From RGIG4074 sp964615285 (GTDB taxonomy: Bacteria > Bacillota > Clostridia > Christensenellales > Borkfalkiaceae), in contig CAZTND010000001.1 of the NCBI GenBank assembly GCA_964615285.1, positions 1-64,000 of the forward strand: DNA of 64,000 nt. The letters run 5' to 3'. Positions 1 to 9,400 of the stretch are shown one piece after another; positions within the stretch are counted from its first letter, which is position 1, and every line of letters starts with the position of its first letter. The position numbers were made by a program, and so were the translations under genes. Below the pieces are notes generated by a model. The model was not told the origin of the DNA and ran no database searches. It saw only the letters and a program-made list of their open reading frames with translations.

Positions 1-66
1 ACCCTGTAAAGATCCAGATTGACCATCCTTTCGTTCCTCTCTCTATCCTTAATTCTTATTTTTCGA

Positions 67-1443
67 CTATTTTCCGACGCAGAACTTGGAGAATATCTCG
101 CCGATGATCTCCTCGTTCGCCGTTTCGCCCGTGATCTCGCCCAGCTTCTGCCATGCCTGCGAAATGTCCACCGTCAGCATGTCGAGGGGGATCTGCCCCG
201 CGCCCGCCGCCGCCCGTTCCAGCATGCCGCGCGCCGCCTGCAGCGCCCTGTAATGCCGCTCCTCCACGACGATCTTTCCGTCGGGGACATAGTTGTCCCG
301 CACCGCGGCCGAAAGACGGCGCAAGAGTTCTTCCACCCTGCCGCCCGTCCGGGCGGACACTTCCGCCCAATCGTCCCCCGACAGCCTTTCCCGCCGCGCG
401 GCGTTCCCCGCGGGCAGATCGCATTTGTTGAACACGGTCAGATGCAGCAGCCGGCCCGCCCGCCGCACGGACCCGCTCAGTTTTTCGTCCTCCGTGCGCA
501 GCGATCCGGAGGCGTCGACGACGTGCAGAACGATGTCCGCGCTCTCCGTCAGGCGTTCGGCCTTCTCCACGCCCGCGCGCTCCACGGCATCTGCGCTCTC
601 GCGGATGCCCGCCGTGTCGTACAGGCGGAAGAGCGTGCCGTCCAGCTCGATCTCCCCCTCTACTATGTCACGCGTAGTACCTTCTATATCGGACACAATT
701 GCCTTGTCGTACCCCAAAATTGCGTTCAAAAGGGAACTTTTGCCCGCATTGGGCAACCCCACGATGGCAACGGAGACGCCGTTCTTGACCAGCCGCCCCA
801 CCTTTTCATAGGTCCTCAGCAGTTCCTGCAGCGCAGCGCAGGTCTCTTGCAGGCGGGCGCCGAGCTCCGTCAAAGCGGGCAGGGAATCCTGCAGATCCTC
901 TTCGGGATAGTCTATCCCCGCTTCGAGCCCCGCCAACAGATGGGTAAGTTGTTGCTGTACGGCGCGGACGCGGGCGGTCAGTTCGTTGCGGTAGAGCGCA
1001 TATCCCGCGCGGATCATGCTTTCGGAGGAGGCGTTGATCATGTCCGCCAGCCCTTCCGCCGCCGCCAGCGTCATTTTGCCGTTCAGAAAAGCCCGGCGGG
1101 TAAATTCCCCCGCCGCCGCGGGGCGGGCGCCGAGATCGAACGCGCGCTTCAATATCCCGTTGGAGATCTGCACGCCGCCGTGGCAGTGCAGTTCCACGAC
1201 ATCCTCGCCCGTATAGCTGTGCGGCGAGCGGAAACAGACGCACAGGCCGTAGTCGTCGAAATGTTCCGCGCGGATGACGCCGGGATACATGCGGTAGGGC
1301 AAAAAATCCAGCACCGCCGTCTTTCCCGCGGGGACGAACATCTCCCCCGCAATTTTCAATGCGTCCGGCCCGCTCAGCCGCACGACGGCGACCCCGCCGC
1401 AGCCGTTTGCGGTCGCGATCGCCGCGATCGTATCTTCCGCCAT
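67..1443 (-). CDS. mnmE: tRNA uridine-5-carboxymethylaminomethyl modification GTPase MnmE
   Basis: MnmE acts with MnmG in the cytoplasm to modify U34 of tRNAs reading two-fold degenerate codons. The protein has the folate-binding N-terminal domain (starting AEDTIAAIATANG), helical flanking segments and an inserted G domain with P-loop GLPNAGKSS and DTAGIRES. It ends in FCVGK, the family C-terminal Cys motif. Length (458 aa) is normal. I start it at the ATG at 1443 because an AAGGAGAG ribosome site lies 7 bases upstream and the family begins there; the reading frame stays open to 1491. Its own promoter lies at 1549-1577. mnmG would be expected just beyond the window edge. Very secure. Confidence 0.96.
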   Translation of the reverse strand: MAEDTIAAIATANGCGGVAVVRLSGPDALKIAGEMFVPAGKTAVLDFLPYRMYPGVIRAEHFDDYGLCVCFRSPHSYTGEDVVELHCHGGVQISNGILKRAFDLGARPAAAGEFTRRAFLNGKMTLAAAEGLADMINASSESMIRAGYALYRNELTARVRAVQQQLTHLLAGLEAGIDYPEEDLQDSLPALTELGARLQETCAALQELLRTYEKVGRLVKNGVSVAIVGLPNAGKSSLLNAILGYDKAIVSDIEGTTRDIVEGEIELDGTLFRLYDTAGIRESADAVERAGVEKAERLTESADIVLHVVDASGSLRTEDEKLSGSVRRAGRLLHLTVFNKCDLPAGNAARRERLSGDDWAEVSARTGGRVEELLRRLSAAVRDNYVPDGKIVVEERHYRALQAARGMLERAAAGAGQIPLDMLTVDISQAWQKLGEITGETANEEIIGEIFSKFCVGK

Positions 1444-1548
1444 TGTTCTCTCCTTCTCCGTTCTCTCTCCGTTCCCGCCGCCCGGGCACATTCATAATTT
1501 CCCTTTATGCTCTTTTCAAAAAAATCATAAACTCCATTAACTTTGCTT

Positions 1549-1577
1549 ATTATATCACACCGCCGCAAACTTGACAA
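1549..1577 (-). promoter_or_regulatory. Predicted sigma-A promoter of mnmE
   Basis: Read on the minus strand: TTGTCA, a 17-base spacer and TATAAT. It lies about 105 bases upstream of the mnmE start and just after the terminator of the upstream gene, so mnmE probably has its own transcript. Confidence 0.7.
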
Positions 1578-1591
1578 GTTTTTGACCGAGG

Positions 1592-1626
1592 AATAAAGAA
1601 AATGCGCCGAAAATATTTTCGGCGCA
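1592..1626 (-). terminator. Rho-independent terminator after the NPYN-repeat membrane gene
   Basis: A perfect 24-base palindrome at 1603-1626 (TGCGCCGAAAAT and its complement) is followed on the minus strand by TTTTCTTTATT. It lies 20 bases after the stop of the gene ending at 1646. Confidence 0.85.
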
Positions 1627-1645
1627 CCGGGTATTTGCAGTTGTG

Positions 1646-2509
1646 TCATGTTCCGAAGAAGTCGTCGTTTTCCGACCGGTCCTTCGGATCCTCGTTCTTC
1701 ACATCCCCCTGTCCCTGTTGCGAAAACTCCCGGAAGGGATCGTCCTGCGAAGAAGGCCGGGCGCCGCCGTTGTACGGTTCCGAAGAACGGTTGTAGGGGT
1801 TCTGCCCGTAAGGATCGTTGTAGGGATTATTGTACGGATTATTATACGGATTATTGTAAGGATTCTGTCCGCCCTGCCGACGATAATAGGCATCGCGCCG
1901 GGCGCGGATATAGCTCTCGTAATCGACGGGAATGTTCTTGCGCACGGCGAAGATGAACGCCCCCTTGACGGGAACGACCGCCGAACAGACGGCAAACACC
2001 AAGGCATAGCGCGCGGCATATTTGCGGAAGAAACTGAAAAGCACGACGATAAAGATGAAGAGATACACGAGATAGAGGATGGTCTGCACATACCCCATGA
2101 CGCTGTTGAGCGTATAAGCCCAGTCAAGGCTTTCGGGATAGCCGACATAATCGTACATCAGATAATCGATCTGCTGGAGATAAGGCGAAAGCATTATCTG
2201 CGTCATCAGCAGGACGGCGCTCGCCCCGGTGCAAAGCAGGTCCGCCACGGCATAAAAAACGCCGCAGTGTTTGACCTTTTTGCCGAACACGGAACAATCG
2301 CCCGCCAGTTTGCCGATGAGGATGTCGTTGACGAACGGGACAAACGCCATGACCGAACCGCCGCGGACACCCGCGCGGCGCGCCATGTCAAGAAGCCCCA
2401 ATCCCTGTAAAATATGCAGAGCGAGAAATATCACGCCCGCGACGGAGAGCATTATCACATAGCCTCCGCCGAAAAAACTGACGATTTCCGCAATTCCGAA
2501 ATATTCCAT
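1646..2509 (-). CDS. Multi-pass membrane protein with Asn-Pro-Tyr repeat tail
   Basis: Function not known. The 287-aa protein has an N-terminal hydrophobic part with about four to five membrane segments (roughly residues 15-150) resembling uncharacterised DUF5684-type membrane proteins, in which a phrase like FVPFVNDILIGKLAGDC is common. The last 80 residues are hydrophilic and low in complexity, with NPYN repeated in tandem about five times, then PYGQNPYN and an acidic/Gln-rich end. The start at 2509 has AAAGGTG 4 bases upstream. It lies between truA and mnmE and ends at a strong terminator, so it may be the last gene of the ecfA-ecfA-ecfT-truA operon. The repeat tail is probably cytoplasmic or surface-exposed, but topology is uncertain. 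Confidence 0.8.
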   Translation of the reverse strand: MEYFGIAEIVSFFGGGYVIMLSVAGVIFLALHILQGLGLLDMARRAGVRGGSVMAFVPFVNDILIGKLAGDCSVFGKKVKHCGVFYAVADLLCTGASAVLLMTQIMLSPYLQQIDYLMYDYVGYPESLDWAYTLNSVMGYVQTILYLVYLFIFIVVLFSFFRKYAARYALVFAVCSAVVPVKGAFIFAVRKNIPVDYESYIRARRDAYYRRQGGQNPYNNPYNNPYNNPYNDPYGQNPYNRSSEPYNGGARPSSQDDPFREFSQQGQGDVKNEDPKDRSENDDFFGT

Positions 2510-2615
2510 CGATCACCTTTTTCAAAAAACGGTACACCCGCTTTTTCTCTTTCTTCCTTCACTTTAATTATTGTGCATCATTTTACCGCATTTTCCGCAT
2601 AGCCGCGTGAGACGA

Positions 2616-3398
2616 TTACGAAATTTCGGTGAAAATTTTTTCGGGCGGATATTCCACCCGCCAGAGGCACAGCCCTTTGGCGGGCATCGTCCTGCCGACG
2701 GCAGAGCGGTCCCCCGCCGACAGCGCTCGCTCCACGTCGGAGAGCGCCTTTCTGCCCGCCCCGACGTCCAGAACAGTGCCGACGATCGTCCGCACCATAT
2801 TATACAGAAATCCGCTGCCCGTGACGTATACGCGCAGTTCTTCCCCCGTCAGCGCCGCCTCCCGTTCGAGCCGGACGGCATAGAGCGTGCGCACGGTGGT
2901 CTTTGCCGAGGAGTCGGCGGCGCAGAACGCCGCAAAGTCGTGTTCCCCTTCCAGCATCTTTGCCGCGGCAAACATTTTCGGGAAATCATACGTCCCCGAA
3001 ACGCGCGCGCAATAGCGCTCCTTCAGCGGATTTTCCCGACGGGAAAAATAGAGGGAATAGACATATGTCTTTTCCTTGGCGGAACGGCAGGCATCGAACC
3101 CTTCCGCCGCCCGGCCGCTCTGCAGCGCGCGCACGTCGGCGGGCAGCTGCGCGTTGAAGCAATCCGCCAGCCTGTCGGGCGGGATGGCCGTTTCCGCGCG
3201 GAAGGAACAGACCTGCCCCAAAGCGTGCACGCCCGCATCCGTCCGGCCGCTCGCCGTCATCTTTGTCTCCGCGCCGAAAATGCGCTCTGCCGCCCCCTCC
3301 AACGTCTCCTGCACGGTGCGGAGTTCCTTTTTCCGCTGCGCCTGCCAGCCGTTGAACGCCGTGCCGTCATAGGCGAGGACGAGATAGTAAGTATCCAT
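2616..3398 (-). CDS. truA: tRNA pseudouridine(38-40) synthase TruA
   Basis: TruA converts U38, U39 or U40 in the tRNA anticodon stem to pseudouridine. The 260-aa protein has the typical opening LAYDGTAFNGWQAQ and the catalytic segment TASGRTDAGVHALGQV, where the Asp of RTDAGVHA is the nucleophile. Length is normal. It lies downstream of ecfT, the order ecfA1-ecfA2-ecfT-truA being widely conserved in Firmicutes. The ATG at 3398 is preceded by GGGAGG at a longer than usual distance (about 13 bases). Secure. Confidence 0.96.
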   Translation of the reverse strand: MDTYYLVLAYDGTAFNGWQAQRKKELRTVQETLEGAAERIFGAETKMTASGRTDAGVHALGQVCSFRAETAIPPDRLADCFNAQLPADVRALQSGRAAEGFDACRSAKEKTYVYSLYFSRRENPLKERYCARVSGTYDFPKMFAAAKMLEGEHDFAAFCAADSSAKTTVRTLYAVRLEREAALTGEELRVYVTGSGFLYNMVRTIVGTVLDVGAGRKALSDVERALSAGDRSAVGRTMPAKGLCLWRVEYPPEKIFTEIS

Positions 3399-3513
3399 AT
3401 CGATAGACGCGGCCTCCCTGCCGCAGCACCCGGAAAAACGGCGCGCGCAGGACGGGACCGCCCCGCGCGGGATGCTTTTCCGCTTTTTGTTACCAACGAA
3501 CGAACCGCCCTCC

Positions 3514-4344
3514 TCAAAGGATGGGCGGCAGATAGATGTTCATGACGACGCCGCCCGCAATGAGCGCGGCACAGAGGATCGCCGCGACCAGATCGCGCCA
3601 GGTGAACGTGAGCTTTTTATAGCGCGTGCGCGTCCGGCTGCCCGAATAACAGCGCGCTTCCATGGCATCGCCGAGCTCTTCCGCACGGCGGAGCGCGCTC
3701 AAGAGCAGCGGGATCAGGATGGGAATGACCGCCTTGACGCGCCTGACGGGGCCACCGCTCGAAAAGTCGGCGCCGCGCGCCTTCTGCGCGTTCATGATGC
3801 GGTCGATCTCTTCCATGAGCGTGGGGATCATGCGGAGCGCGATGGACATGACGAGCGCGAGGGCGTGCACGGGCACGCGGATCCATTTGAGGGGGGTCAA
3901 AAGGCTCTCCACGCCGTCCGTCAGGGAGACGGGGGTGGTGGTGAGCGTGAGGACCGCCGACGCCATGACCAGCATGAAGATGCGGCACATGACGAACACC
4001 GCGAAGCGCAGCCCTTCATATGTGACGTTGATCGGGCCCCATTGCAGGGAAACTTCCCCGATGACGACCGTCGTATCCCCCTGATAGAAGAAGATGTTGA
4101 GGATCGCCGTGAACACGATGAGGAAGATGACCGCCTTGACCGAGCGGAGGACGGAGCGGACGGGCACGCGGGAAAACCCCACGCACAGCACGAGCACGGC
4201 GGCACACGCCGCCAGCCCGTAAAAATCCGCCGCCACGAACACCGCCACGAGATAGCCGATGAGGAAGAGTATCTTCATGCGGGGGTCGCACTTGTGCACG
4301 AAGGACTCGGCGGGATAATACTGACCGAATGTGACGTCTTTCAT
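3514..4344 (-). CDS. ecfT: ECF transporter transmembrane subunit EcfT (shared module)
   Basis: EcfT is the scaffold that couples vitamin-binding S components to the EcfA1/EcfA2 ATPases in the membrane. The 276-aa protein opens with the family phrase GQYYPAESFVHKCDPRMK, has several membrane helices, and carries two coupling-helix motifs (QKARGADF and MEARCYSG). The start at 4344 overlaps the ecfA2 stop as ATGA, which argues for translational coupling and against longer starts. As a group II module it should serve S components encoded elsewhere, such as FolT at 44.8 kb. Confidence 0.95.
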   Translation of the reverse strand: MKDVTFGQYYPAESFVHKCDPRMKILFLIGYLVAVFVAADFYGLAACAAVLVLCVGFSRVPVRSVLRSVKAVIFLIVFTAILNIFFYQGDTTVVIGEVSLQWGPINVTYEGLRFAVFVMCRIFMLVMASAVLTLTTTPVSLTDGVESLLTPLKWIRVPVHALALVMSIALRMIPTLMEEIDRIMNAQKARGADFSSGGPVRRVKAVIPILIPLLLSALRRAEELGDAMEARCYSGSRTRTRYKKLTFTWRDLVAAILCAALIAGGVVMNIYLPPIL

Positions 4345-5294
4345 TTCTCTCCGCCCTCCCCGGTCTCTGCCCGTCCCGAACACGCCGATAGGTACGCCGC
4401 CGCCTTTTCGGCAAAATCGGCGGGCGTGAAGTCGCTCTCGATGTCGATGCCCCTTTCGTGCAAAAGGCGGCTGACCTTTGCCGCCGCGGGCAGTTCCAGC
4501 CCGAGCCCCTCCAATTCGTCGAATTTGGAGAACAGCTCCCGCGGGGTGAGGGTATATTTGACGCGCCCGTCGGAGAACACCGCCACGCGCGTGCAGTTTT
4601 CCGCCACTTCGTCCATGTCGTGGGACACAAACACGACCGTCTTGCACCAGTCGGCGTGCAGGCGGTGCAAAAGCGCCATAAGCTCCCTTTTGCCCAGGGG
4701 GTCAAGCCCCGCCGCCGGCTCGTCCAGCACCAATATTTCGGGGCGGGTGACGATGACGCCCGCGATGGCGGCGCGGCGCTTCTGCCCGCCCGAGAGGTCG
4801 AAGGGCGATTTGTCTTTGACCGAAAGATAGTCCAGCCCCACCGTCTCCAAAGCGGCGCGCACCGCCTCTTCGACGACCTCCGGCTTCAGCGGTTCTTTCG
4901 CAAAATTTTTCAGCCCGAACGCCACGTCCTCGAACACCGTTTCGGCAAAAAGCTGGTATTCGGGATACTGAAAGACCATGCCGACCTTGGAACGCAGGGC
5001 GCGGAAGTCGGTCTTTTTGTTCAGAAGGTCGAAATCGCCGACCTTCAGAACGGACGGAGGCGGGACGGGCGCACCCTTTTCGGGCTTTTTCGGCTTGTAC
5101 TTCTTCTGTGCCGAGGGCTGTAAGATCAGCCCGTTGAGGTGCTGTATAAAGGTGGATTTGCCGCTGCCCGTGTGCCCGACCACGCCGAAGAACTCCCCTT
5201 CCTCGATGGTCAGGGAGACGTCATTGAGCGCCTGCACGGCGAATTCCGTGCCGGGATTGTAGGTGTAGTTCAGATGTTCTGCCTGAATGCGCAA
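4341..5294 (-). CDS. ecfA2: ECF transporter ATPase EcfA2
   Basis: One of two ATPases of the shared ECF module. Visible motifs are Walker A GHTGSGKST, signature LSGGQKRRAAIAG and Walker B EILVLDEPAAGLD, with a C-terminal helical domain typical of EcfA. I choose a TTG start at 5294 because AAAGGAG lies 9 bases upstream and the protein then begins RIQAEHLNYTYN as in the family; this gives 317 aa and a 25-base overlap with the end of ecfA1. A short basic insertion after Walker A (QPSAQKKYKPKKPEKGAP) is found in several EcfA2 proteins. Confidence 0.94.
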   Translation of the reverse strand: MRIQAEHLNYTYNPGTEFAVQALNDVSLTIEEGEFFGVVGHTGSGKSTFIQHLNGLILQPSAQKKYKPKKPEKGAPVPPPSVLKVGDFDLLNKKTDFRALRSKVGMVFQYPEYQLFAETVFEDVAFGLKNFAKEPLKPEVVEEAVRAALETVGLDYLSVKDKSPFDLSGGQKRRAAIAGVIVTRPEILVLDEPAAGLDPLGKRELMALLHRLHADWCKTVVFVSHDMDEVAENCTRVAVFSDGRVKYTLTPRELFSKFDELEGLGLELPAAAKVSRLLHERGIDIESDFTPADFAEKAAAYLSACSGRAETGEGGEK

Positions 5295-6112
5295 CGCTCT
5301 ATCTCCTTTGCCAATTCTTCGGGCTGCAGGCAGTCGGCGACGGGAAACCCCTTCTCCTGCAGCTTTTTGCATATCTGCCCGACGGCGGGCAGCGCCAGGC
5401 TGTACATCTCCAATTCGTCCGCGCGGGAAAAGATCTCCCGCGGCGTGCCGCGCATGACGATCTCGCCCCGGTGCATGACGAACGCCCTGTCGGCAAGCAG
5501 CGCCTCCTCCATGAAGTGCGTGATGAGGATGACGGTCATCTTTTCCTCCCGGTTGAGCCGCAGGACGACGTCCATGACCTCCTTGCGCCCGCGGGGGTCG
5601 AGCATCGCCGTGGACTCGTCCAGAATGAGTATTTTCGGCAGAACGGCGAGCACGCCCGCGACGGCGATGCGCTGTTTCTGCCCGCCCGAGAGCCGGGCGG
5701 GCGTGGCGCGGCGGTAAGCCTCCATGCCCACGGCTTTCAGGGCGAAATCGATGCGCCGTCCGATCTCTTCGCGGGGAAGCCCGATGTTTTCGGGGCCGAA
5801 CGCCACGTCGTCCTCCACGACGGACGCCACCGTCTGATTGTCCGGGTTCTGAAAGACGACACCCACGTTTTTACGCACGTCAAAGGCATTGGCGGGATCG
5901 GAAGCGTCCAGCCCCAGCACGGTTATTTTACCGGAACGGGGACGCAAAAGCCCGTTGCAAAGCCGGGCGAGCGTGGATTTGCCGCTGCCGTTCTGCCCCA
6001 GGACGGCGACAAATTCCCCCTCTTCGGCCGAAAAGCCGATGTTGTTCAGACTGAAATCGTCCGCGCCCGTCCCGTAGGAAAAACAGACGTTTTCAAAGGA
6101 CACTGCCTGCAT
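5270..6112 (-). CDS. ecfA1: ECF transporter ATPase EcfA1
   Basis: Partner ATPase of EcfA2. Walker A is GQNGSGKST, the Q-loop is VVFQNPDNQ, the signature is LSGGQKQRIAVAG and Walker B is KILILDEST. The ATG at 6112 has GGAGGG 5 bases upstream and gives 280 aa, the normal length; the frame stays open further upstream without a better site. It is the first gene of the minus-strand operon ecfA1-ecfA2-ecfT-truA. A TATAAT box at 6167-6172 on the same strand probably belongs to its promoter, although the -35 region is weak. Confidence 0.95.
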   Translation of the reverse strand: MQAVSFENVCFSYGTGADDFSLNNIGFSAEEGEFVAVLGQNGSGKSTLARLCNGLLRPRSGKITVLGLDASDPANAFDVRKNVGVVFQNPDNQTVASVVEDDVAFGPENIGLPREEIGRRIDFALKAVGMEAYRRATPARLSGGQKQRIAVAGVLAVLPKILILDESTAMLDPRGRKEVMDVVLRLNREEKMTVILITHFMEEALLADRAFVMHRGEIVMRGTPREIFSRADELEMYSLALPAVGQICKKLQEKGFPVADCLQPEELAKEIERCAFRQNI

Positions 6113-6289
6113 GGATCCCTCCGTGAAATCATGTAATTTTTCTCTGCCGTTATCAAAGCTCTTTCTATTATAGCAAGGTTTGGCGGGAAAAACAAACGAA
6201 TACGGGGGAGAAAGATGAAAAAAGAGGAAAAGAAAGTGAACGAAAAACAAATTTTTACGGAAAAATCGGCGTTTTTTCCCTTTCATGTA

Positions 6290-6318
6290 TTGACTTGCAC
6301 GAAAAAAAGAATTATAAT
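6290..6318 (+). promoter_or_regulatory. Strong predicted sigma-A promoter of nifJ
   Basis: TTGACT, an exact 17-base spacer and TATAAT, preceded by a T-rich tract. The expected transcript has a leader of about 110 bases before the nifJ ATG. Confidence 0.8.
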
Positions 6319-6332
6319 ATAACCGTATGCAT

Positions 6333-6363
6333 GATAAGGAGCCGCTTGCGGCATTCCCTTATC
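6333..6363 (+). promoter_or_regulatory. Hairpin in the nifJ 5' leader
   Basis: GATAAGG at 6333-6339 pairs with CCTTATC at 6357-6363, and inside it GCCGC pairs with GCGGC around a two-base loop. It sits at the extreme 5' end of the predicted transcript. A T-rich stretch follows, but not a compact T-tract, so an mRNA-stabilising role is as likely as attenuation. Confidence 0.5.
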
Positions 6364-6436
6364 GCGTCTGTTCTTTGATGTTCTTTTTATTGATATTCAC
6401 GGAATAAAAATCATTCAGAATGTTTGGAGGTCAATC

Positions 6437-9400
6437 ATGAAAAAAATGACAATCGACGGCAATACCGCAGCCTCGCACGTTGCGTATGCCTTCTCGGAAG
6501 TCGCGGCCATCTATCCCATCACCCCCTCTTCGCCCATGGCGGAGTCGGCGGACGAATGGGCGACGGCGGGCAGAACCAACATGTGGGGACAGCCCCTGCG
6601 CATCGCCGAGATGCAGTCGGAAGGCGGCGCCGCCGGCGCCGTGCACGGGGCGCTCAGCGCGGGGGCGCTCACCACGACTTACACCGCTTCGCAGGGGCTA
6701 TTGCTCATGATCCCGAATATGTACAAGATCGCGGGCGAACTGCTGCCCATGGTCATGCACGTCTCTGCGCGCGCCATCGCCGCCGCCTCGCTGAACATCT
6801 TCGGCGACCACTCCGACGTCATGGCGTGCCGCCAGACCGGCTTTGCCATGCTGGCGTCCGGCTCCGTGCAGGAAGTCATGGATCTGTCCCTCGTCGCGCA
6901 CCTTGCCACCCTCAAATCGAGAGTGCCCTTTCTGCATTTCTTCGACGGATTCAGAACGTCCCATGAGTACTCCAAAATAGACGCCTTCGACGAAGCGGAC
7001 AACTATGCCGAGATCAAGGCGATCTTCGATAAACTCGGCATGCAGAAATATGTGGACGATTTCAAGGCGAGCGCCCTGAACCCCGAACACCCCGTCCAGA
7101 AGGGCACGGCGCAGAACGGAGACACCTATTTCCAGACCAGGGAAGCCTCCAACCGTTATTATGAAGAGGTTCCCGCCGTCGTACAGGAGATGATGGACGC
7201 CGTTTCCGCCTATACGGGCAGGCGCTACCGCTTCTTCGACTATGTCGGCGCGCCCGATGCGACGGACGTCGTCGTCATGATGGGCTCGGGCGCGGAGACC
7301 GTGGAAGAGAGCATCCACAAGCTCAACGCGCAGGGCAGAAAGCTCGGACTCGTCAAAGTCCGCCTGTACCGCCCCTTCGTCGCCGACGCCTTTGTCAGGG
7401 CGCTGCCCGCTTCCTGCAAGCGCATCGCCGTGCTCGACAGGACCAAGGAACCCGGTTCGCTCGGCGAGCCCCTCTACCTCGACGTGTGCACCGCCCTGCT
7501 GGAAAAGGGCGTGAAGGGCATCCGCGTCATCGGCGGGCGCTACGGTCTCGGCTCCAAGGAGTTCACCTCCACGATGGTCAAGGCCGTCTATGACAACCTT
7601 GCCGCCAAAGCGCCGAAGAACCACTTCACCATCGGCATCACGGACGACATCACGCACACCTCGCTCGATTTCTCCGAAAAATTCGACGCCGCGCCCGCAG
7701 GCTCCACTTCCTGCAAGTTCTACGGCCTTGGCTCGGACGGCACGGTCGGTTCCAACAAGAACACCGTCAAGATCATCGGCGACCACACCGAAAAATATGT
7801 GCAGGCATACTTCTTCTACGATTCCAAAAAATCGGGCGGCATCACCGTTTCGCACCTGCGCTTCGGCGACAAGCCCATTCAGAGCGAATACCTCATCGAC
7901 TCTGCGGACTTCATCGCCTGCCACAACCCCTCTTATGTGACGCGCTACGACATGATCAGCGATCTGAAAGAGGGCGGCTCCTTCCTGCTGAACGCGCCCT
8001 GGACGACTCTTGCCGACCTCGAGAGAGAGCTGCCCGCAAAGATGAAGAACGCCCTCGCGAAAAAGAAGGCGAAATTCTATGTCATCGACGCCATCCAGAT
8101 CGCCCACGATCTGGGGCTGCGCGGCAAGACTTCCACCATCCTGCAGTCCTCCTTCTTCAAGATCAATCCGCAGATCATGCCCTATGAGGACGCGGTGACC
8201 TACATGAAGAAAATGGCGTATAAATCCTTTGCGCGCAAGGGCGACGCCGTGGTACAGATGAACTACAACGCCATCGATTCCGCCGCGTCCAACCTCGTGC
8301 AGATCGATATTCCCGCCGCCTGGGCGGCCACGACCGAGGGCGCGCCCATGGTCAAACCCGCAGACGACGAATATTTCAAGGACGTCATTGCGCCCATTCT
8401 CGCCCTCGAAGGCGACAAGCTGCCCACTTCGGCGTTCAATGCCGACGGTTCGGTGCCCACCGGCACGACCAAGATGGAGAAACGCGGCGTTGCCGTCACC
8501 GTGCCCGCCTGGAACATCGACAAGTGCATCCAGTGCAACCAGTGCTCCTTCGTCTGCCCGCATGCGTGCATCCGTCCCTACCTTGTGGAGAACGGCAAGG
8601 AAGTCCCCGCCGATTTCAAGACCAAACCCGCCCTGCAGGCAACGGGCTACACCTTCCGCGTGCAGGTTTCGCCCCTCGACTGTATGGGCTGCGGCGTCTG
8701 CGCCGACGTGTGCCCCGTCAATACGGGCGCGCGCAAGAAAGCCGCCGCGGCGGGACAGAAAGCACCCGCGGACGCGGACTGTGCGCTCGTCATGAAGCCG
8801 CTGGAAGAGGTGACGGCGACCGAGGCCGCCAACTGGGAATTTGCCCAGACGCTGCCCGACGCAAAGCCCGAAGTCATCGCCAAGATGGCGGACGTCAAAA
8901 AGAGCCAGTTCTCGCAGCCCCTCTTTGAGTTCTCGGGCGCCTGCGCGGGATGCGGCGAGACCCCTTACGTCAAGGTGCTCACCCAGCTCTTCGGCGACAG
9001 AATGATCATCGCCAACGCGACGGGCTGCTCCTCCATTTACGGCGGCTCCTCCCCCACCTGCCCCTACACGGTCAACAAGCAGGGTCACGGCCCCGCCTGG
9101 GCGAACTCCCTCTTTGAGGACAACGCCGAATTCGGCTACGGCATGCATCTCGCCTACAAGGCGCGGCGCGAAGCGCTGAAAGATAAGATCGCCGCGCTTG
9201 CCGAAAAGTGGGCGGGCTATGCGGAAGGCAAAGCGGCATGCGAAGCCTGGATCGAGAACATGAACGACGCCGCAGGCAGCGTATCCGCCGCGGCAGCGCT
9301 CGTGAAATGCCTGGAAGAGTGCAAGGACTGCGGCTGCGACGCAGACGCGCTCGTCAAAGAGATCTATGCCGAAAAAGATTGCCTCGTCAAAAAATCCTTC

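Larger units (their letters stand above)
6113..6436. other. Divergent intergenic region between ecfA1 and nifJ
   Basis: No gene is visible. It holds the probable ecfA1 promoter (minus-strand TATAAT at 6167-6172), an A-rich stretch around 6205-6265, the strong nifJ promoter (6290-6318) and a leader hairpin (6333-6363). Confidence 0.7.
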
